Assembly (NCBI RefSeq): GCF_000421965.1
Contig: NZ_ATAY01000098.1
Location: 1 to 64,000, forward strand
Direction: 5' to 3'
DNA: 64,000 nt
DNA from: Ruminiclostridium papyrosolvens C7
GTDB lineage: Bacteria; Bacillota; Clostridia; Acetivibrionales; DSM-1351
Below are positions 54,883 through 63,424 of the stretch, in pieces. A program made the translations under genes and the position numbers. The notes under the pieces were generated by a model. That model was not told the origin of the DNA and searched no databases. It saw nothing but the letters and a program-made list of their open reading frames with translations. Numbering within the stretch: position 1 is the first letter of the stretch; the number at the start of each line of letters is the position of its first letter.

Positions 54883-55968
54883 ATGTCTAAGCTAAAAGTT
54901 GGTATAATCGGTGGTACTGGAATGGTCGGACAAAGATTTATTTCACTTCTTGAAAATCATCCATGGTTCGAAGTTGTTTCCATTGCTGCCAGTGAAAAAT
55001 CTGCCGGAAAGCGATACGAAGAAGCAGTAGGTAATAGATGGAAGATGTCTACACCTATGCCTGAAAACGTTAAGAATATTGTAATAAAAAACGCAACAGA
55101 ACAAGTTAAAGAGATTTGTGATGAAGTGGATTTCGTTTTCTGTGCAGTTGATATGAAAAAGGATGAGATCAAGAAGCTCGAGGAAGAATATGCGAAAAAT
55201 GAAACTCCTGTAGTTTCCAACAATTCGGCACACAGGTGGACTCCTGACGTACCTATGCTTATACCTGAAATCAATGCAGATCATGTGAAGGCTATAGATG
55301 CTCAGAGGAAAAGGCTTGGAACAAAATACGGATTTATTGCCGTTAAGCCAAATTGTTCAATCCAGAGCTATGTTCCTGCTCTTACTCCTCTAATGAAATA
55401 TGGTATTAAAAATGTTGTTGCAACTACTTACCAGGCAATTTCCGGTGCAGGAAAGAATTTCACTGACTGGCCTGAAATGCTTGATAACGTAATACCTTAT
55501 ATCGGTGGAGAAGAAGAAAAAAGCGAACAGGAACCTTTGAAAATCTGGGGTAAAGTTGAGAACGGAGAAATTGTAAAGACTTCATCACCTCTTATAACTA
55601 CACAGTGTATAAGAGTGCCTGTAACTGACGGTCATCTTGCAGCAGTGTTTGTTTCCTTTGAAAACAAACCTTCAAAAGAAGAGATACTTGAGTTATGGAA
55701 AAACTTTAAAGGTGAACCCCAACTGTTGGATTTACCAAGTGCACCAAAGCAGTTTATTAAATATTTTGAAGAAGACAACAGACCACAAACCAAATTGGAC
55801 AGAGATGCTGAAAACGGAATGGGTATAACTGCAGGAAGACTTCGTGAAGACACCCTTTATGATTATAAATTTGTTTGTCTCTCACACAATACTGTCCGCG
55901 GCGCTGCAGGCGGTGGTGTACTCATGGCAGAGTACCTAAAGTCCCAAGGATATATTCATGCAAAATAA
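54883..55968 (+). CDS. asd: Aspartate-semialdehyde dehydrogenase, archaeal/fungal type
   Basis: 361 aa. Reduces aspartyl phosphate to the semialdehyde for Lys, Thr, Met and diaminopimelate synthesis. The N terminus KVGIIGGTGMVGQRFISLL is the NADP Rossmann motif. The catalytic Cys158 lies in KPNCSIQS, and TYQAISGAGKNF follows. GEEEKSEQEP and the overall length mark the archaeal/fungal subfamily, not the usual bacterial form. AGGAGG lies before the ATG. Monocistronic. Confidence 0.94.
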   Translation: MSKLKVGIIGGTGMVGQRFISLLENHPWFEVVSIAASEKSAGKRYEEAVGNRWKMSTPMPENVKNIVIKNATEQVKEICDEVDFVFCAVDMKKDEIKKLEEEYAKNETPVVSNNSAHRWTPDVPMLIPEINADHVKAIDAQRKRLGTKYGFIAVKPNCSIQSYVPALTPLMKYGIKNVVATTYQAISGAGKNFTDWPEMLDNVIPYIGGEEEKSEQEPLKIWGKVENGEIVKTSSPLITTQCIRVPVTDGHLAAVFVSFENKPSKEEILELWKNFKGEPQLLDLPSAPKQFIKYFEEDNRPQTKLDRDAENGMGITAGRLREDTLYDYKFVCLSHNTVRGAAGGGVLMAEYLKSQGYIHAK

Positions 55969-56029
55969 GTAATATTACCTATTTTTCGTAGGATTAGGTA
56001 AATAATTTAGTATAATATGCCGATAAATG

Positions 56030-56055
56030 AGCTAGGTAAATAACCTAGCTTTTTT
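56030..56055 (+). terminator. Terminator after asd
   Basis: AGCTAGGT pairs perfectly with ACCTAGCT around a 5-nt loop, followed by TTTTTT. It lies 62 bp past the asd stop and 65 bp before the next gene. A TATAAT just upstream (56011) raises a small chance that it attenuates that gene. Confidence 0.75.
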
Positions 56056-56119
56056 GTTATGTTCAAATTTTTACCACAAATGTTAATGTTCAATTTTCGT
56101 ACAGGTAAAGGAGATCAAA

Positions 56120-58582
56120 ATGGGCATAAAATCAGACTATGCAGGCCAATATTTGTCCGGTCAGAATGAAACGATTATTTATGAAGGTGACAGAGTATCC
56201 TCCGTTATTTTAATGCTCCAGGGGAAGCTGGATGTTTTACTGTCGCCCTTTGATACAGCACCAAATAATGAAGGTTACACAGCCGATAACAGCTGCCGCC
56301 TTTTTACCTTGGAGCAGAATACTTTTCTAAGCGTTAATGACATTTTGAAAAGCGGAAAGAACTCCTTTAGTTTAAGATCCCAGCAAGCTTGTAATTTATA
56401 CTGTTTTCAGGCTTCATCCGCAAATGGTATAAGAGATATCATGAATACTCAAAAGGATTATTCAACATATATTGTCTCTTCACTGGCAACACTCATTGAC
56501 TTAAGCTATGATTCCTATCAGAAGCTTCTACCTATATGCAGGAGTCTGGATATATTGGTAAAAAACCTATCCGTATATTATTGGGCTATAAAGGATAAAT
56601 ACTACTTCAAATATTCTCCTGAGATAGAGAATCTGGATTACTACAAAAACGCTTATCAGGAAGCAAGAGATAACGGTATACGTTTCTTCCCTGTTGATAC
56701 TGATTCTTTATCAAATACATATATATGTGAAAATTGTGGGGACAACGAAAATGAAATAGATGATGCAGGTTTTGAGTATTTTTCAAAGCTGCTTAGCGTG
56801 CCTCTTGAACAAAGAAAAGGTTTTTTCAATAGCGAAAACTATGTTTGCGAATACCATATAAAAAAGGGTTCTGATCTTATGGAATCCCTTGTAGGTGAAA
56901 TTAAGAGTAAGCTGTCCCAATTATACAATAATATTTACTGTCTCTATACTGCTCCGGTGAACCTTATGTCTTCTTACGCAAAAATAGCGGTAGATTCAAA
57001 GGATGATAAGGAAGCAGTACTGACCCTTTATGGAATTATGGAACAATCAGCAGCTGTTATTGCAAATTGTATTGGCAGGCTTCAGAATGAGTTTGACTGT
57101 TTCAACTCCATAACCATTTCAAAGATTAGTGAAATGGTTGAGGCTGTTAAGGAAAAGGCGTCCATAAACCGTATACCTCAGAATGATGATGGTACATATT
57201 CAGGAGATGAGCTTCCAAAGGAACTTGAAAATAGTCTTGATAAGATTTTAACCATATGCGGCTGCACTATGGATTTTAAAGACAGCTTTAATAAACGGCT
57301 TAGTCATTTCAGAGCCTTGAAGGATAAATCCGCCAGTGACTCTGAAGCAAGGGAGCTTCGTTCTTCACTTACAAGTGATTTCTTTACTGTTTATGAAACT
57401 GCTTTCAAAAAAGCTCAGGAAAGCGGCCAGTACCCAAAAATTATAAGCATGTTTTTAAATTTTGGTTATATGGATGAACGTCTTGTGACAAAAGAACAGG
57501 CCATTGCTTTATACAGACTATGTGACAAGGAATATCCAAAATCAAAATTCAATATATATAATTCAACAAAGTGGATTCAGGAAATTTATAATAACCGCAA
57601 AGAACCTTCTATCAATGACTTCGGGCAGGATTACTACGATGTTTTCAGAGATATGAAGAAAAGAAAAATTGTTACAGACCTTGATAAGCCGGCATATGAA
57701 AAGGACTTTAATACCAAGGTAAGCTTTGAAATAAATAACATGTTAAAAACAAATCAAAAAGTGTGCCATGGTCACATGAGCAGCTACTTTCCTATTTTGC
57801 ACAAGGATATTATCACCCGTGATCTTGAGAAATCAGTTGTGACTCCTCATAAGATTACGGATGCTATTATGAATATCCTTGAAACTGATTTTTCAGTATT
57901 CTACAGAGAAATCTGGTATAAAAATGAAAAGAAGAATATTGAAAAAGAACCGATAATGAAAGAGATTCTTCCTGACATTATCATAGTGCCTACCTTCGGT
58001 TCTCGTGCGTCCATGTGGCAGGAAATTACAGGAAGAGGCAGAAATACACCCGGCAGATTCATATTCCCTGCATTTACAGATGAAAACATATATGATATGG
58101 TACTGAAACTTATCGGTACATTCAGATGGGAACTGTGCAGAACCATGATGGGCGTGGCATGGAACGATATAACTGAAAAATCTTTGACTTCGGAGTACAC
58201 TGATTACATTCAGTTCTATAAGAAAAACCATGACCTTTCCGAAGAAGCCAAGGAAAAAATCAAGGTACAGATACAGAAAAACAGGAACATGATGAAGGAT
58301 ATTTTCACAAGTGATTATGATATCTGGATAAATTATGAATCAAAGGGTATCCTCAGGCTCAACAAAATAGCAAGATCAATATTATTCAGGCATTGTCCTC
58401 TTCCTAAAGAACAAAGGACAAATCTTGCAAAGCAGCCCGCATTCTCAGACCTGTGTATGCAGTTGAATACCACCAGAGCAAAGACGGCAAAGTCACTTAC
58501 AAGTAAGTACACTAAACTATTCAAGAACGGCCCTATGGACGAGGATATGGAAGCAAACCTGATTTTCTATAGAGATCTTTAA
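56120..58582 (+). CDS. Large protein with degenerate cNMP-binding-like N terminus, unknown function
   Basis: 820 aa, cytosolic, no TM. Residues about 15-115 follow the beta-roll pattern of cyclic-nucleotide-binding domains (IIYEGDRVSSVILMLQGKLDVL), but the phosphate-binding cassette (GE..ARAA) is absent, so cNMP binding is unlikely. Cys203, Cys206, Cys243 and His246 (CENC, CEYH) could form a zinc site. The middle is helical. A conserved-looking C-terminal region (about 590-800) includes DIIIVPTFGSRASMWQEI and TPGRFIFPAF. There is no HTH or recognised catalytic domain. AGGAG lies before ATG. Monocistronic between two terminators. The family is not one I can name. Confidence 0.75.
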   Translation: MGIKSDYAGQYLSGQNETIIYEGDRVSSVILMLQGKLDVLLSPFDTAPNNEGYTADNSCRLFTLEQNTFLSVNDILKSGKNSFSLRSQQACNLYCFQASSANGIRDIMNTQKDYSTYIVSSLATLIDLSYDSYQKLLPICRSLDILVKNLSVYYWAIKDKYYFKYSPEIENLDYYKNAYQEARDNGIRFFPVDTDSLSNTYICENCGDNENEIDDAGFEYFSKLLSVPLEQRKGFFNSENYVCEYHIKKGSDLMESLVGEIKSKLSQLYNNIYCLYTAPVNLMSSYAKIAVDSKDDKEAVLTLYGIMEQSAAVIANCIGRLQNEFDCFNSITISKISEMVEAVKEKASINRIPQNDDGTYSGDELPKELENSLDKILTICGCTMDFKDSFNKRLSHFRALKDKSASDSEARELRSSLTSDFFTVYETAFKKAQESGQYPKIISMFLNFGYMDERLVTKEQAIALYRLCDKEYPKSKFNIYNSTKWIQEIYNNRKEPSINDFGQDYYDVFRDMKKRKIVTDLDKPAYEKDFNTKVSFEINNMLKTNQKVCHGHMSSYFPILHKDIITRDLEKSVVTPHKITDAIMNILETDFSVFYREIWYKNEKKNIEKEPIMKEILPDIIIVPTFGSRASMWQEITGRGRNTPGRFIFPAFTDENIYDMVLKLIGTFRWELCRTMMGVAWNDITEKSLTSEYTDYIQFYKKNHDLSEEAKEKIKVQIQKNRNMMKDIFTSDYDIWINYESKGILRLNKIARSILFRHCPLPKEQRTNLAKQPAFSDLCMQLNTTRAKTAKSLTSKYTKLFKNGPMDEDMEANLIFYRDL

Positions 58583-58603
58583 AAATAATTTAATAAAAAA
58601 TTA

Positions 58604-58648
58604 AAAAAATCAATGAGAGCTTCAAAACAAGCTGCTCATTGATTTTTT
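58604..58648. terminator. Bidirectional terminator
   Basis: AAAAAATCAATGAGAGCTT pairs with AAGCTGCTCATTGATTTTTT (one bulge) around a 6-nt loop. It lies between the 820-aa gene and convergent ridA, with A/U runs on both sides. Confidence 0.85.
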
Positions 58649-58658
58649 ATACTTTTAT

Positions 58659-59039
58659 CTATAATACCGCAATACATTCTATCTCGATTAAGACATCCTT
58701 TGGAAGTCTTGCAACCTCTACGCATGACCTTGCAGGGTAATTGTCCGTGAAGAATTTTTTATATACTTCGTTTATTGTTGCAAAATCATTCAGGTCTTTA
58801 ATGAAAACGGTAGTTTTTACAACGTTCCCCAGACCTGCACCGGCTCCTTTCAGAACTTCTGCAAGATTTTTAATTGCCTGCTCTGCCTGTTGGGCTGCAC
58901 CTCCGGCAACAACGTTTCCGCTGGCCGGATCTACTGGAATTGCTCCCGAGGTATATATAACGTTTCCGCATTTAACCGCTTGCGAATACGGGCCTATTGC
59001 GGCAGGTGCCTTGTCAGTTGAAATAATCTCCAAATCCAT
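58659..59039 (-). CDS. ridA: RidA family 2-iminobutanoate/2-iminopropanoate deaminase
   Basis: 126 aa trimeric Rid protein that hydrolyses reactive enamine/imine by-products of PLP enzymes. The N terminus ISTDKAPAAIGPYSQAVKCGNVIYTSGAIPVDP and the C terminus PARSCVEVARLPKDVLIEIECIA, with the substrate-binding Arg (ARSCVEV), are canonical. It begins 23 bp after proA and is probably in one transcript with it. Confidence 0.95.
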   Translation of the reverse strand: MDLEIISTDKAPAAIGPYSQAVKCGNVIYTSGAIPVDPASGNVVAGGAAQQAEQAIKNLAEVLKGAGAGLGNVVKTTVFIKDLNDFATINEVYKKFFTDNYPARSCVEVARLPKDVLIEIECIAVL

Positions 59040-59062
59040 CTTTAATCACTCCTTAAATGTCT

Positions 59063-60361
59063 TTATATCTCTTCAATCTGCTTATCTATTTTTACATGCT
59101 TAAATTGTCTCTTGTTTGTGGCATAATCGTCCACAATCTGCCCGTTGCCAATCAGCATGTATTTGTAGCTTAACAAACCGTCCAAACCCACAGGGCCTCT
59201 GGCATGAAGCTTGCTTGTGCTTATTCCTACCTCTGCACCAAAACCGTACTTGAAACCGTCGCTAAATCTCGTAGATGCATTCCAGAAAACATTCCCGGAA
59301 TCAACTAGATTCATAAATTTGACTGCAGTTGTTTTGTCCTTTGCCACTATGCTGTCAGTATGCCCTGATCCATAAGTATTGATATGCTTTATAGCTTCAT
59401 TCACACCGGAAACAATCTTTATGGATATAATGTAATCAAGATACTCTGTAGCCCAGTCTTGGTCACTGGCAGGCTTAACTTCTATTATTTTAGCTGTTTC
59501 TTCATCTCCGAATATTTCAACCTTCTTTTTATCAAGTTCAGCCTTTAATCCCGGTAGAAATTCCTTTGCCACTGCCCTGTCAACCAAAAGGGTTTCTGTT
59601 GCATTACAAACTGCAACATACTGAGTTTTTGAATCTACTGTGATTTTCTTTGCCATTTCCAAGTCTGCACTTTCGTCCACGTAAACATGGCAAATACCGT
59701 CTGCATGGCCCATTACCGGTATTCTTGAATTATCCATTATATAACGTACAAATTCGTTTGAACCTCTTGGAATTATCAGGTCAATATATTCATCCATTTT
59801 CAGCATTTCATTAACATCGTCCCTGCTTTCAAGAAGACTTATCCATCCCTTGGGCAGTCCGGCTGCTACAGTAGCTTCTTCTATAACATCTGTAAGAACT
59901 CGGTTTGTTTCTTTTGCCTCAGAACCGCCTTTAAGGAGAACACAGTTTCCGCTTTTTAGGCAGAGTGTTGATATCTGCACAAGTGCGTCGGGCCTTGATT
60001 CAAATATGATACCTATAACACCTATTGGGCAGGTAACTTTAAACAGCTCAAGGTCTTCGTCCAGCATATTTGAAAACAGAGTTTTACCTACAGGTTCTTC
60101 AAGGGCCTCTAGACTTTTAATTCCTTCAACTACATCATTTAATTTCTTCTCATCAAATTTAAGTCTTTTTAGAAGCGGTGAAGCCAGATTCTCCTTTTCG
60201 CTTCTTTCAAGGTCATGCTGATTTGCTTCTATGATTCTTTTACTGTTGGCTAGTAATGCATCCTCTATTTTCAATAGTGCATTGTTCTTAACTTCTCCGC
60301 TTAGTGCAGCCATTTTTACAGATGCCTCACCGGCATATTTACATAATTGTCTTATGTCCAT
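59063..60361 (-). CDS. proA: Gamma-glutamyl phosphate reductase
   Basis: 432 aa aldehyde-dehydrogenase-fold enzyme, the second step of proline synthesis. ARAAS-like N terminus, SGNCVLLKGGSEAKETNR (NADPH region), VCNATETLLVDRAVA (catalytic Cys) and GSGHTDSIVAKD fit ProA. Length is near usual. The glutamate 5-kinase gene proB, normally adjacent, is not in this window. It starts 9 bp after glpK, which is an unusual neighbour. Confidence 0.95.
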   Translation of the reverse strand: MDIRQLCKYAGEASVKMAALSGEVKNNALLKIEDALLANSKRIIEANQHDLERSEKENLASPLLKRLKFDEKKLNDVVEGIKSLEALEEPVGKTLFSNMLDEDLELFKVTCPIGVIGIIFESRPDALVQISTLCLKSGNCVLLKGGSEAKETNRVLTDVIEEATVAAGLPKGWISLLESRDDVNEMLKMDEYIDLIIPRGSNEFVRYIMDNSRIPVMGHADGICHVYVDESADLEMAKKITVDSKTQYVAVCNATETLLVDRAVAKEFLPGLKAELDKKKVEIFGDEETAKIIEVKPASDQDWATEYLDYIISIKIVSGVNEAIKHINTYGSGHTDSIVAKDKTTAVKFMNLVDSGNVFWNASTRFSDGFKYGFGAEVGISTSKLHARGPVGLDGLLSYKYMLIGNGQIVDDYATNKRQFKHVKIDKQIEEI

Positions 60362-60370
60362 TTTTACCTC

Positions 60371-61867
60371 CTAAATATCCCATTTCATTGATTTTTCAAC
60401 CGCTTTCTTCCACTTTAAGTATAGACCATCAAAGTATTTTTTATTTCCTAAAGGAGTGTACGTCTTGTCAAGATTCCATGCCTGTTCAATTTCTTCCTTG
60501 GATGTCCATATTCCGATTCCAAGCCCCGCCAGAAATGCCGAGCCAAGTGCCGTTGTCTCCCTTATCACAGGCCTTTGTACAGGTATATTCAGTATATCTG
60601 CCTGAAATTGCATAAGAAAATCACTCGCACTTGCACCTCCGTCTACCTTGAGTGCATTTAACTCTATTCCCGAATCCAGTTCCATTGCTTCCAGTACATC
60701 CCTGCTCTGATATGCTATGGCTTCAAGAGTGGCTCTAATAATATGTCTTCTGTTTGTACCTCTGGTTATCCCCAATATTGTACCACGAGCATACATATCC
60801 CAGTACGGCGCTCCTAATCCCGTAAATGCAGGAACAATATATACCCCACCCGTGTCTGGTACTTTTTCAGCCTCAATATCGCTTTCATGTGCGGTCTTTA
60901 TTATACCAAGCTCATCCCTTAACCATTGAATGGCTGCTCCGGCATTGAATACACTGCCTTCAAGGGCATATTCTACTTGATTATCTATACCCCATGCAAT
61001 AGTCGTAAGAAGATTGTTTTTTGAAGAAACAGGTGTTTTGCCGGTATTCATCAGAATGAAACATCCGGTACCATACGTATTTTTTGCATCTCCCTGTTTA
61101 AAGCAGGCTTGCCCGAAAAGAGACGCATGCTGGTCTCCGGCTATGCCGGAAATTGGGATTTTGGCTCCTAGAATTTTTTCAATTGAGTATGCACATACCC
61201 CGGATGATGAAACTACTTCCGGCAACATACAAGCCGGTATCTCCAGTTCCTTCAGCAGTTCTTCATCCCATTTTAATTCATTTATATTATATAGCATAGT
61301 TCTGGAGGCATTTGAATAATCCGTGATATGCTTTCTGCCTCCCGTTAAATTCCAGATAAGCCATGAATCAATGGTTCCGGCAAGGAGCTCCCCCCTTTGA
61401 GCCTTCTCCTTTGCTCCCTCTACCTGCTCCAGAATCCATTTTATCTTGGTTCCCGAAAAATATGCATCTATTACCAACCCGGTTTTACTTTTGATTTTAT
61501 CTCTCAAACCAGCCATCTTTAAGCTGTCACATATTTCAGAACTTCTCCTGCACTGCCACACAATGGCTCTATGTACTGGTTTTCCTGTATTTTTGTCCCA
61601 GACAACTACGGTCTCCCTCTGGTTTGTGATACCGATGCAGGCAATTGCTTCAGGACTTATTCCCGCCATCTTTATTGCACCCGCTATAGCAGCCATCTGA
61701 TCCCTGAAAATATCTTCCGCATCATGTTCAACCCATCCGGGCTGAGGATAAAACTGCTGCAGCGGCACACTCTTTATTCCGGCTATATTGCCGTTCAAAC
61801 TGTCGAATATTACTGCTCTGGAGCTGGTAGTCCCCTGATCAAGGGATAAAATGTATCTCTTATGCAT
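60371..61867 (-). CDS. glpK: Glycerol kinase
   Basis: 498 aa FGGY kinase making glycerol 3-phosphate. [17 protein letters not shown] (N-terminal ATP loop), [24 protein letters not shown] and the C-terminal [16 protein letters not shown] match GlpK, including the TGYSS-like [22 protein letters not shown] lies upstream of the ATG. No glpF or glpD is present in the window. It heads a tight glpK-proA-ridA gene group. Confidence 0.95.
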   Translation of the reverse strand: MHKRYILSLDQGTTSSRAVIFDSLNGNIAGIKSVPLQQFYPQPGWVEHDAEDIFRDQMAAIAGAIKMAGISPEAIACIGITNQRETVVVWDKNTGKPVHRAIVWQCRRSSEICDSLKMAGLRDKIKSKTGLVIDAYFSGTKIKWILEQVEGAKEKAQRGELLAGTIDSWLIWNLTGGRKHITDYSNASRTMLYNINELKWDEELLKELEIPACMLPEVVSSSGVCAYSIEKILGAKIPISGIAGDQHASLFGQACFKQGDAKNTYGTGCFILMNTGKTPVSSKNNLLTTIAWGIDNQVEYALEGSVFNAGAAIQWLRDELGIIKTAHESDIEAEKVPDTGGVYIVPAFTGLGAPYWDMYARGTILGITRGTNRRHIIRATLEAIAYQSRDVLEAMELDSGIELNALKVDGGASASDFLMQFQADILNIPVQRPVIRETTALGSAFLAGLGIGIWTSKEEIEQAWNLDKTYTPLGNKKYFDGLYLKWKKAVEKSMKWDI

Positions 61868-61925
61868 AAATCCCGTCCCCTTTGTACATCACAAAGTTGT
61901 TGCTTTTAACAATTTATTTAACAGT

Positions 61926-61934
61926 ATTATATCA
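61926..61934 (-). promoter_or_regulatory. Extended -10 promoter of glpK
   Basis: TGATATAAT on the minus strand is an extended -10. The -35 (AATTTC) is weak. It lies about 60 bp before glpK, directly at the azlD stop, where no terminator is visible. Confidence 0.45.
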
Positions 61935-61938
61935 TATT

Positions 61939-62250
61939 CTACACTCTGGAAATTATAATCTCACAAACGTAAACAACGGTAATTGCACACACAGCTACCT
62001 TTAACAGACTTTTTTCAAAGTAGGCCAGTATAACTGCAACTCCAAGTCCTATGACAGCTGACAAAAGATGCCCTGTGGACATAAGTATATCAGGAAATAT
62101 CATAGCTCCCAGAACTGCATAAGGCACGTATGCGAGAAATGCAGTTATAAATCGGGACTTTATTTTATTTTTGAACACAGCCATGGGAAGAACTCGTGGA
62201 AAATATGTAACCAATGCCATAAGAAGTACTGCAATCAGAGTATCATTCAT
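61939..62250 (-). CDS. azlD: AzlD-type branched-chain amino acid export subunit
   Basis: 103 aa, four hydrophobic segments; small partner of AzlC. MALVTYFPRVLPMAVF and FLAYVPYAVLGAMIFPDIL are typical of AzlD. The true ATG is 62250, where GGAGG lies 9 nt upstream and the start overlaps the azlC stop by 8 bp (translational coupling); the longer frame to 62283 is not used. Confidence 0.9.
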   Translation of the reverse strand: MNDTLIAVLLMALVTYFPRVLPMAVFKNKIKSRFITAFLAYVPYAVLGAMIFPDILMSTGHLLSAVIGLGVAVILAYFEKSLLKVAVCAITVVYVCEIIISRV

Positions 62251-62989
62251 TTGCCGTATCCTCCATTGGGAAAAACTTTGCACCTATTGTACATGCAATA
62301 AAGGTGGCTATGATTATTCTCCATCCTCCTGAAACAACAGAAAATACAGGTACCCATTTTATAATAGAACTTATAAATATAGCGCAGCCTGCCACAATCA
62401 GAGCCGCTTTTGACCTCTTTGCCGCCGGTATTACAAGGGCAATAAACATAGCGTATAAAGCAATGCCCATTGAATTCTGCAAAGATTCGGGCAGTATAGT
62501 ACACACTAAAGCACCTGCTGCGGTGCCTGCCGCCCACCCGATATAGGGCAGCACTTCAAGTCCTGTCATAAAGGAAAAGGTTATATCCTTTTTTTGCATG
62601 GCAGCTACTGTAAAGGTTTCATCTGTGATTCCGAAAGACATTAGCCAACGTTTATATCCCGGTATACCCTCAACAATTTTCTGAGATAGTGACAAGGACA
62701 TAAGCATGTATCTGATATTTATAACAAAGGTGGTAATTGTAATTTCAGCAAGGCCCGCTCCTGCTATAATCAGGTTTGTCCCCGCAAACTGTCCCGCCGA
62801 AGTGAGGTTTGTCATTGATATTAATACGACTATCCAAACAGGTATTCCGCCCTTTACAGCCATAAGCCCGAACGTAAAAGATACGGGAAAATACCCCAAG
62901 GCTATAGGAAGGCTTTGTTTTGAACCGTCAAGGAAATCGTGGAATGCCGTGTGCTTGCTATGTAATACTTTCTCTTGCTTAGTTAACAT
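62243..62989 (-). CDS. azlC: AzlC family branched-chain amino acid permease
   Basis: 248 aa, five to seven TM segments. The AzlC pattern SLPIALGYFPVSFTFGLMAVKGGI, LTSAGQFAGTNLI and NIRYMLMSLSLSQKI is clear. AzlCD exports branched-chain amino acids or their analogues. A weak AAAGGA site precedes the ATG. First gene of azlC-azlD; no Lrp-type regulator gene is adjacent here. Confidence 0.93.
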   Translation of the reverse strand: MLTKQEKVLHSKHTAFHDFLDGSKQSLPIALGYFPVSFTFGLMAVKGGIPVWIVVLISMTNLTSAGQFAGTNLIIAGAGLAEITITTFVINIRYMLMSLSLSQKIVEGIPGYKRWLMSFGITDETFTVAAMQKKDITFSFMTGLEVLPYIGWAAGTAAGALVCTILPESLQNSMGIALYAMFIALVIPAAKRSKAALIVAGCAIFISSIIKWVPVFSVVSGGWRIIIATFIACTIGAKFFPMEDTANE

Positions 62990-63064
62990 TTCTAATATCC
63001 TTTTTTCATTTTCTTATGAATTAACAACAAGTAGTATTATAACATAGAAAGTGCAGTATTCTCA

Positions 63065-63106
63065 TCAAAAAACTCTTACCTCGGTTTAGAGGTAAGAGTT
63101 TTTTGA
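63065..63106 (-). terminator. Very strong terminator of the right-edge peptide operon
   Basis: An 18-bp perfect stem (63065-63082 with 63089-63106) closes a 6-nt loop, with arms starting in A6 and ending in T6. It lies 19 bp past the stop of the acyl-carrier-related gene, marking the end of the operon entering from the right. Confidence 0.9.
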
Positions 63107-63124
63107 TACCTATCCAATCTAAAA

Positions 63125-63409
63125 TTATGATATATTCCTTAGTTTCATTTCATTTTGCACAATTTCCAATATACCGCCAAAGGTAGAAAATTTTCCGTTG
63201 GCAATTTCCTCTTGAGGAATTGTAATATTGAACTGGCTCTTTACATCAAAGTATATGTATAGTAAATCTCTTGCGGATAACCGTATTTCTTCTCCTAAAA
63301 GATTTTTAGAATAATAATCCTTGTCCCATTTAGTAAAATCGATATTAATCCTTTTTTTAAAAATTTGGATAAGCCCTTCTTTTGTATTATCTGACAGTAA
63401 ATTATCCAT
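63125..63409 (-). CDS. Acyl-carrier-related protein of a peptide maturation system
   Basis: 94 aa. The C-terminal half follows acyl carrier protein helix II-III (LLYIYFDVKSQFNITIPQEE, like the EEFDIEIPDEE of ACP). In an ungapped alignment back from FNITIP, the residue at the phosphopantetheine Ser (DSL) is Ala (SARD), so it is probably not a standard carrier. Its size and its position 15 bp downstream of a TIGR04066-like gene match the 'acyl carrier-related' component of clostridial Cys-rich peptide (CLI_3235-type) gene clusters. AGGAG precedes the ATG. Last gene of the operon; role unknown. Confidence 0.75.
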   Translation of the reverse strand: MDNLLSDNTKEGLIQIFKKRINIDFTKWDKDYYSKNLLGEEIRLSARDLLYIYFDVKSQFNITIPQEEIANGKFSTFGGILEIVQNEMKLRNIS

Positions 63410-63424
63410 AGTGAGTTTTCTCCT

